Part shown: piece by piece, positions 57,601 to 64,000 of the stretch | How the letters are laid out: each line of letters begins with the position of its first letter | How positions within the stretch are numbered: position 1 is the stretch's first letter | NCBI RefSeq assembly: GCF_001540865.1 | Contig: NC_033621.1 | Span: 9,131,986-9,195,985 of the forward strand | DNA from: Ananas comosus | Lineage: Eukaryota; Streptophyta; Magnoliopsida; Poales; Bromeliaceae | Direction of reading: 5' to 3' | DNA: 64,000 nt | Translations under genes and position numbers: made by a program | The notes under the pieces: generated by a model | What the model was told of the DNA's origin: nothing | Databases searched by the model: none | Seen by the model: the letters and a program-made list of their open reading frames with translations, nothing else

Positions 57601-59603
57601 CTTGACTTTGTTGAGTGCAGGCATACCTACAAAAAATTTAAGTTAAGAAGGGTACCCAAGTGGATTTGGGTCCACTTGTGTTAGAACCTTTCACCATCCA
57701 AAGTTGTCTAAGTTTAAATTTATTTTTAAATTGACATTGGGTTACATGATGCCCTATTTTGTTACAATAGGTGCATAACACATTTTTATTGCCATTTGCA
57801 TATTTTACAAATGGCTTAAAAATATTTTTCTTTTGACTAGACTTGTGTTGATATCCAAGTCCGGTCTTATCCAAATAGGATCTTTGATTACCCAACATCA
57901 TGTTTAGAACTTTTGTGCTACCAATGAATCTTTCTAAAGTGTTTCTTGAATCGTTCCAGTCCTTCTTTAGAGATACATTTTCAGTTTTAAATAAACTAGT
58001 ATCTTTATAATTTTCGCCATCACTTTTGGTCTCAAGTTGCTTCTTTAATAAATTTGACTCAGTTTTTAAACTTTTATTTTTAGATTTTAGTAAATTTAAA
58101 TTGGAGATTGAAGATGTTTTTTTTTTTTAAAGAAGCATATTTGGGACCAAATTATTGGGATCATCATAAAGATCATAAAAAGCTTCTAAAAGTTCATCGT
58201 AAGTTAAATTATTTACCTCATCTTCTATGTTTGTTATGAAGCAACAATTCGAAGGTGCATCGTCATAGGTAAGGCTTAAATTGGAGACCTCCTTGGTTGA
58301 TTCCTCTTTGTCGAAATTGCTATCATCACTCCAAGCGGCGGAGAAGACTTTATTCTTTTTTTTCTCCTTTTGGGGAGACTTACTTTGATTTTGGCAATCA
58401 TAACTTATGTGCCCTATTTTATTACAATTATAGCGTTTAACATCCTTTTTACAAAAGTGTGATCTACCATTACCTTTGCCATACCACTTAGCTCCATGTT
58501 TTCTTTATATGATCTTCTTTAATTTTTTGATAAGAAGTGAGATCTCGTCGTCAGTGGCATTGTCGGAATCGCTTCCATCTCCCTTATTAGAGTTGAGAGC
58601 TATATTTTTCGTTTCAATATGGATTATGGAAGTAGAAGGCTCCCTCTTTAATTGTAACTCATAAGTCATAAGGGACCCTATGAGTTCCTCCAATGAAAAT
58701 TTGTCGAGGTCGCGCGCTTCTTGAATGGCCGCCAACTTTGGTTCCCAAGGTCCATTTTGAGGAAAACTTCTGAGTATTTTTCTAACAAGATCTGCATCAG
58801 AAAAAGCCTTTTTCAAAGCCTTTAGACTATTAATAATATGGGAAAACTTCAAATACCCCCCTTGTGGTTTCACTTTTTCGTACTTTAGTACCCTGTGGTT
58901 TAAAGTGTATCAAGTTAGTACCCTGTGGTTTTGCACTTTTTCACTTTAGTACCCTGTGGTTTAAAGTGTATCAAGTTAGTACCCTATGGTTGCGCACTTT
59001 ATCACTTTAGTACCTTGTGGTTTAAAAACCACAGGGTACTAACTTGATACAAAAATAAAACCACATGGTACTAACTTAATACAAAAATAAAACCACATAG
59101 TACTAACCTAATACACTTTAAACCACAGGGTACTAAAGTGATGAAGTGAGAAACCACAAGGTACTAACTTGATACAGTTTAAACCACAGGGTACTAAAAT
59201 AAAAAAGTGCGAAACCACAGGGGGGGTTTTGAAATTTTCCCTAATAATATTGGTAAATCTAGTATACATATTAATAATGCTTTCATTTGGTTGCACACAA
59301 AACATTTCATAATCACGAGCAAGCATATTTATCTTAGACTCTTTTACTTGGTTTGTCCCCTCGTGAACAACGGCTAATTTATCCCAAATTTCTTTTGCAG
59401 TTTTGCTTGTGAAAATCCAGTTGAACTCGTTTGAGTCAAGAGCACAATGAAGAGGAGTTCAAATTAAATTTACCTTTGTCCTCTACCTTCCACGTGCTAG
59501 TTGCGGTGGTAGGCTTGGTGTAGCCATTTTCTACAATGTCCTAAAGATCAAAATCTAGGGATTGTAGAAAAATTTGCATCCGCACCTTCCAATAGGTATA
59601 GTT
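57600..59603 (-). pseudogene. Ty1/copia (SIRE-like) gag, decayed and split by a MITE
   Basis: Minus strand, N to C: WKVRMQIFLQSLDFDL with an in-frame stop (about 59595-59540), NESIINMYTRFTNII (59326-59251), MITE at 58840-59241, then LVRKILRSFPQNGPWEPK and LDKFSLEELIGSLMTYEL (the UBN2 gag domain), a knuckle with its first Cys changed (RYNCNKIGHISYDC, about 58385-58435), and a second intact knuckle CTYCNKIGHHVTQC (about 57740-57780) followed by GPKSTWVP at the gag-protease border. The N-terminus is cut by the LTR at 59604. Confidence 0.85.
58831..59250. mobile_element. MITE in copia gag, 9-bp target duplication
   Basis: The element is 58840-59241. Ends are GGGAAAACTTCAAA and the complement GGGAAAATTTCAAA; TAATAATAT flanks it on both sides (58831-58839, 59242-59250), pointing to a Mutator-like superfamily. 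The interior is a chain of GTACCCTGTGGTTTAAAGTG units, direct on the left half and inverted on the right. It interrupts gag between FTNII and the LKALKKAF segment. Confidence 0.9.
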
Positions 59604-59956
59604 TGTAATATACCGAAACCTCGGTAGATTGTATTAAACTTTTAGTCAACCGAAGTGCGAAGTTGATCGCTTCGGAACACTTTGGAAAGTCCGAAATGCG
59701 TTGGAATGGCACTTAAGGGTGTTAAAGGACCTTGGTGAGCAGCTAGGTAGAAATTCTGCAATTTTCGCAGAAAACATGCTCATGGGGTCCGGAGCCTTGT
59801 GCAGGGTCCGGACCCCGTAGCCGCAACTGGCCCAGTGCAGGCAGTGTGCAAAGTGTGGAGTTGGAGGGGTTTTCTGCAATTGTGCTTTTTTGGGGTTATG
59901 TGTAGGGGGTTGAGAGCTCATCTCCCTCACTCTCCCTCACACTTACAACAAAAAAG

Positions 59957-59991
<35 letters not shown>

Positions 59992-61372
59992 AGAATCTTT
60001 CTCTCTCTTAGGGTGGAATCAAGAGGAGGATTTGGTGGAGAAGAAGACTTGGAGATGAACCTTCTTCCTCTTCTTCTTCCTTGGCTCAAGAGAAGGCTAG
60101 GTTTTGAGGTAAGCTCCTAGAGCTCTCATGGTAGAACTTTAGGGTTTGGTTTAAATGCCCTAGGAATGGATCTAGATGAATCTCTAGATGGTATTATGCT
60201 TGCATTGCTTGAATCAAGGGGTTGTATGTAGTGTTCTTGTAATAGTGGCCTTCTAGGGTTTGGTTTGGGGTTTTTGCCATAGGTTGGGTTATATATAAAT
60301 TAACCTTGTAGACCCCTAATTGAAGGTAAAACCGACGCATTGGGAGTTTCGGTTCGAAGATCCAACGAGTCTACACGAAGAAATTAAGGAAAATTCCCAT
60401 TTCGGCTGTGTTTGCCGTGGTCAAGGGGAATAGGCGACCAAAAATCACAAGAATTAAATCATAGCACCTTAGCAATCCTACAAGGTAGGTGGTGTTATCC
60501 GAAATCCATGAATTTTCTTTTATGGCTAAATGTCACTTCTTGACCATATATGTGTATATGAATTTCATGCATTGTTGGGTTGAGTTGAGAATATATTGCT
60601 TGCATTCTTTGAGTACAAGATGCATATGAGATGTTAGTGAGCTATTGAACAAGTTGTAACCCTATGAATGTATGAATTGTGACAAAAACCTACTTGAGGC
60701 AAAGAACATAGTGACATCAATGAATGCTAGAGTTGAACACATAGTGTGTGTGGCATTAATGAGTCATGAATGCTAGAATGAGACACTTAGTAGTGTGACA
60801 TTAATGAGTATAACAAACCTTAAAGAATGAGACACTTAGCGTGTGTGGCATTGATGAGTATAACAAATGCTAGAGAGCTAAAGAATGCTAAAGAATGAAA
60901 CATTTGCATGGTGGCATATGTGAACATAGCATCCTCATAGTTGGGGCATCCTTATAGTTAAGGATTTGATTGAGCATTGCATCCTTATAGTTAAGGATTG
61001 GATTGAACTTGGTATCCTTATAGTTAAGGATTGGATCGTACTCATCTATAAGTCTTGGCTTGAGGGCGGTCGCACTCCCTTGAGCGATGAGCTCCGGAGT
61101 AGTCATCACTGGGTTGAAGTTTCCCCAGAGGACGGTCCCGTCGGGTTGTATGAGTCTCCCTGATAGCAGGGATTTGAGTTGGTGAGTTTTAGGCGAAACC
61201 TACGGGTTAACCAAAAGGATTGAGTATTGGAAACGAGATTTGCATGCATCATGAGCATCCTTATTGATTGTATCTTGTTCAGGCATGTTAGCTGCATTTG
61301 TATAGCTTGGTTACTTATCTATTTTTTTATTTCTTCTATTAATCCTGATTTAGACCTAGTGGAAAAGTCGGC
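59604..61372 (+). mobile_element. A-like LTR, 5' part, cut by block F2
   Basis: Starts TGTAATATACCGAAAC, the same start as the LTR at 107, and inserted in the copia gag. It has TCCGGA palindromes (GGGTCCGGACCCC, about 59788-59818) where other copies have ACCGGT, (CT)n 59959-59990, a donor-like GAG|GTAAGC (about 60108) and family-A-like downstream blocks up to GACCTAGTGG (about 61353). The LTR end is missing because block F2 starts at 61373. Confidence 0.75.
59959..59990. repeat. (CT)n microsatellite
   Basis: Sixteen CT units in the likely transcription-start region of the A-like LTR. Confidence 0.95.
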
Positions 61373-61849
61373 TGTTTGAAGTAAAAAAGAAAAAAAGAAA
61401 GAAAAAAAAAGGATAAACTAATCCTAATCATAATCAAAATCGATTAAATTCGGACTCATACAATCCCAATAGGTCTCATGTTGACCGAGAAATTTTGGGG
61501 CCAATAATTTAAATCCATAATAGGCCCATTCATAAATGTGAATTAATGGGCCTTATGAAAGCCCTATAAAATTTTAGGCCTATACAATAATTCGGGCCTC
61601 ATCTCAGCCCAATGGATATTTGTGTCCAACAAGTTTCATCAAAGTGGGCCAATTTCAGCCCAATTCATAGGATCACGGCCCACATTTTCACCCACGTTTG
61701 AAAATTCAATTTCGAATATCATATTCAAATTCGATATTAAATTTTTAAACCCACAACCAACTAGAAAATATATGTTATCCTAACAACCCTATTCGAAATT
61801 CGATTTCGAATTTTGAACCAACTCCTAAAATATCACTCAACCAACATCC

Positions 61850-62345
61850 ATTCGAATTTTGAATACCTATCAATCCCACAATCTATTCAAAATTCAATTT
61901 CGAATTTTGAATATCTATCCATCCAACAACCCATTCAAAATTCGATTTCAAATTTCGAATTTCGAATCCCCAACCAACTCTAAAAATATCTTCCAACTAT
62001 CCAACAACCCATTCAAAATTCGACAACTGATTCAAAATTCGATTTCGAATTTCGAATCCCCAGCCAATTCCCAAAATATCCTCCAACCATCCAACAACCG
62101 ATTCAAAATTCGATTTCGAATTTCGAATCCCCAACCAATTCCCAAAATATCCTCCAACCATCCAACGACCGATTCAAAATTCAATTTCGAATTTTGAATC
62201 CCCAACCAACCCCCGAAATATCTTCCAACCAACCACAACAACCGATTCAAAATTTGATTTCGAATTTCGAATTCCCAACCAACCCCAAAATATCTTCCAA
62301 CCAACCACAACAACAGATTCAAAATTCGATTTCGAATTTTGAATT
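61850..62345. repeat. 71-bp tandem array, five full copies plus decayed ones
   Basis: ATTCAAAATTCGATTTCGAA starts units at 62030, 62101, 62172, 62245 and 62316 (periods 71, 71, 73, 71), with shorter units before 62030. Each unit contains TTCGAATTTCGAA-type inverted motifs and CCAACCAATTCCC. It lies directly upstream of the TATA-like site at about 62390. Confidence 0.88.
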
Positions 62346-62489
62346 CTTAACTGACTCCTTAAAATATCTCTCGCCACCTCTCCTATTATAAATATGAGAA
62401 TCAAAATCAAACGTCGGACGATACGATAGATGGAAAAAAAAAAATAGATAGATTGCTACACACGTTCCGACGTACAAAATATTCAAAGA

Positions 62490-62915
62490 ATGAGAGATCA
62501 CCGAGCCGCTGAAAGAATTGGAGATCGTCGAGCCGCTGAAAGGAGGAGAGATTGTCGAACCGCAGAAAGGAGGAGAGATCGCCGAGCCGCAGAAAGGATA
62601 AGAGATCGCCGAGCCGCAAAAAGAGAGAAAGAAAGAAAAATAATAATAATAATAAAACACATCAAAAAAAAATCTCTTTTCTTCCCCCATCCTTTTTTTT
62701 TTTCTTTTTTTAGGTCCTGTGATCGTAGCCATCTGTACCATCTAGATGACTTCAATGGGAGAGTGGAGGGAAGCCAACGGCTCCCCGTTTCTTCGGGCCT
62801 CTCAATACCCCATTCGAAGCTGTTAATTGGTGGGATGGATGATCTACATTGTCGCGATCACCTCCAGCATCGCCGGTTCGGTATTTTCGAAAGAAGAGGG
62901 GAGGGGAATCTTTGA
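62490..62915 (+). other. Small open frame with 9-residue repeats
   Basis: A 141-codon plus frame starting ATG at 62490, about 100 bases after the TATA-like site. A 27-bp repeat (starts 62493, 62521, 62548, 62575, 62602) encodes RDRRAAERR-like 9-mers, highly charged. After residue 50 or so the sequence is low-complexity. The frame length may be a by-product of the repeat; no known family. Confidence 0.3.
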
Positions 62916-63390
62916 TTCCCCGTTTCTTCAGACCCTTCAAAATATTTTGAAAATATCGAACCAAATATGCCGGTCGAACCGATCTACGCCACTGTCATCA
63001 TCTTCACCGACGTCATCTCCAGCATCGCCGGTTTGGTGTTTACAAAAGAAGATGGGAGAGGAATCTTCAATTCCCCATTTCTTCGGACCCTTCAACATCT
63101 TTCAAGAATATCAAATCAAATCCGACGGCCGAACAGATCCGCGCCATCGTCATCATCTTCACCGACGTCATCTCTAGCATCGTCGGTTCGATATTTTCGA
63201 AAGAAGAGAAGAGGGGAATCTTCAATTCCCCATTTCTTCGGACCCTTCAACATCTTTCGAAAATGTCGAATCAAATTTGTAGGCCATTAAGATCAACGCC
63301 ACCGTCATCATCTTCGCCGCCGTCATCTCCAACTTTACCGGTTCGGTGTTTTCGAAAGAAGAGGGGAGGGGAATCAAAGATTCCCCGTTT
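62870..63390. repeat. 155-bp tandem array, four copies
   Basis: CGCCGGTTCGGTATTTTCGAAAG-like starts at 62871, 63026, 63181 and 63336, exactly 155 apart. Units contain GGGGAATCTTCAATTCCCC-type imperfect palindromes and TCATCATCTTCACCGACG. Confidence 0.92.
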
Positions 63391-63394
63391 CTTT

Positions 63395-63615
63395 GGACCC
63401 CAAATCAAGATCAAACGGGGATTTCTTCGGCCCCCAAATCAAAATCAAACGGGGATTTCTTCGGACCCCAAATCATAAATCAAACGGAAATTTCTTCGGA
63501 CCCCAAATTAGAATCAAACTGGGATTTCTTCGGACCCCAAATCGAGATCAAACGGGAATTTCTTCGGACCCCAAATCAAAATCAAACGGAAATTTCTTCA
63601 GACCCCAAATCAAAC
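63395..63615. repeat. 34-bp tandem array, seven copies
   Basis: GGACCCCAAATCAAAATCAA units begin at 63395, 63429, 63463, 63498, 63532, 63566 and 63600. The array directly follows the 155-bp array, whose end shares TTTCTTYGGACCC, so it probably grew from the unit end. Confidence 0.92.
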
Positions 63616-63620
63616 CAAAT

Positions 63621-64000
63621 TGTCACGCCCCGGATGTCTCGTTCCCCGGGCACGCCGACAAATCCGCCGTATACAAGGAATTTCCCCTGTATACGAAGCG
63701 TCAAAAGTACCTGTAAATATACAATACTACAAACAGTAGCATAGAGCTGCTCAATATACAAAGCTAAACAACTGAGTTTCATATACATAGTCCAAATCCA
63801 AAATACAAAGCTACTCGCACCGGCGAGTTAAACAACTATGTACATAAACTCTAAAATAGCAACTACCTGCAGTAGGGGGGTGCCTCTAGCTCTGTCAGTC
63901 GGGTAGGGCTCTACCTCGCGACGCCCTTGCCTCGATCCTGATCCGCGGAAGGCGCAGTAGCCGAAACCTGTGGCTCTGCAAAACATAGGTAACAACTGGG
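63621..64000 (-). mobile_element. LTR 3' end of another gypsy-type element, cut by the window end
   Basis: TGTCACGCCCCGGATG at 63621 matches the CGGGGCGTGACA-type ends of families A, B and D, with the related GCACGCC...CCGCCGTATAC stretch as in family D and C. The rest lies outside the window. Confidence 0.65.

Larger units (their letters stand above)
61373..63620. mobile_element. Repeat-rich block F2 (LTR-like, unclassified)
   Basis: Starts TGTTTGAAGTA, like F1 at 13352, and shares about 190 bases with it. It then has a GGGCC/GCCCA-rich part (61520-61690), a 71-bp tandem array (61850-62345), TATA-like ATTATAAATATG (62385-62397), a 27-bp array (62493-62630), a 155-bp array (62870-63360) and a 34-bp array (63395-63610). 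The order enhancer-like repeats, TATA, transcribed repeats resembles an LTR or a non-autonomous element. No gag or pol. Confidence 0.55.

Noticed and set aside
62319..62755. Minus-strand frames with repeated residues at 62319-62755
   Set aside because: They follow the 27-bp and 71-bp repeats on the opposite strand; low complexity.
61850..63615. CRISPR-like array
   Set aside because: Repeats are contiguous tandem units without unique spacers, in plant-type sequence.

Overview
The window looks like plant nuclear DNA, almost certainly from a monocot-type genome packed with long-terminal-repeat (LTR) retrotransposons. I find no host protein-coding gene, rRNA or tRNA that I can defend. Every recognisable protein fragment is retrotransposon gag or pol: two minus-strand Ty3/gypsy pol regions of the Tekay/Del (chromovirus) type, gag remnants of a related element without pol, and one SIRE-like Ty1/copia gag. 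Very long LTRs (2.4-3.5 kb) with a Met-initiator-tRNA primer site (TGGTATCAGAGC) fit Tekay/Del. Such del-like elements are known from lily and pineapple; a pineapple-like source is only a guess.

The left half is a nested stack. The oldest layer is a plus-strand family-A element (5' LTR 107-6507, primer site 6515-6526, internal pieces at 30563-31172 and 33652-33784). Into its gag region went a minus-strand gypsy element B (7285-30562). Into B's 3' LTR went a second family-A element, minus strand (7819-17420, target duplication CACTA), which itself holds a disrupted foreign block F (13352-16164). B's gag is split by a family-C LTR insertion (23658-27185, duplication CAGCA). Solo LTRs sit at 760-3772 (CTTAT) and 31173-33651 (GCTCG), and a family-C element starts at 33785 with another family-B LTR inside it (34300-36805).

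The middle (about 36.8-42.2 kb) is a family-C element in error-rich sequence with a 100-base gap at 41024-41123. From 42.2 to 47 kb lie a family-D LTR, an LTR end and a decayed minus-strand gypsy pol carrying a tiny TRIM-like solo LTR (44950-45103). A family-A-like LTR (47529-52668) encloses a solo family-D LTR (48845-51471, duplication CCTAT). The right side (52.7-64 kb) is AT-rich, with three MITE-like elements, a copia gag plus 3' LTR, another A-like LTR, a block of four different tandem repeats (61.8-63.6 kb) and the edge of a further LTR.

The elements do not form a pathway; the interest is in LTR architecture. Several distinct LTR families share a module order: an array of palindromic CCGG-core motifs, a TATA/pyrimidine-rich probable start region, a strong 5' splice-donor-like site, and, near the LTR 3' end, a conserved hairpin followed by a 3' splice-acceptor-like site. 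This suggests that LTR transcripts are spliced inside the LTR. The CCGG-core arrays also differ between copies of one family, as if exchanged as cassettes. Four isolated N bases fall at or near element switches and probably mark assembly joins.
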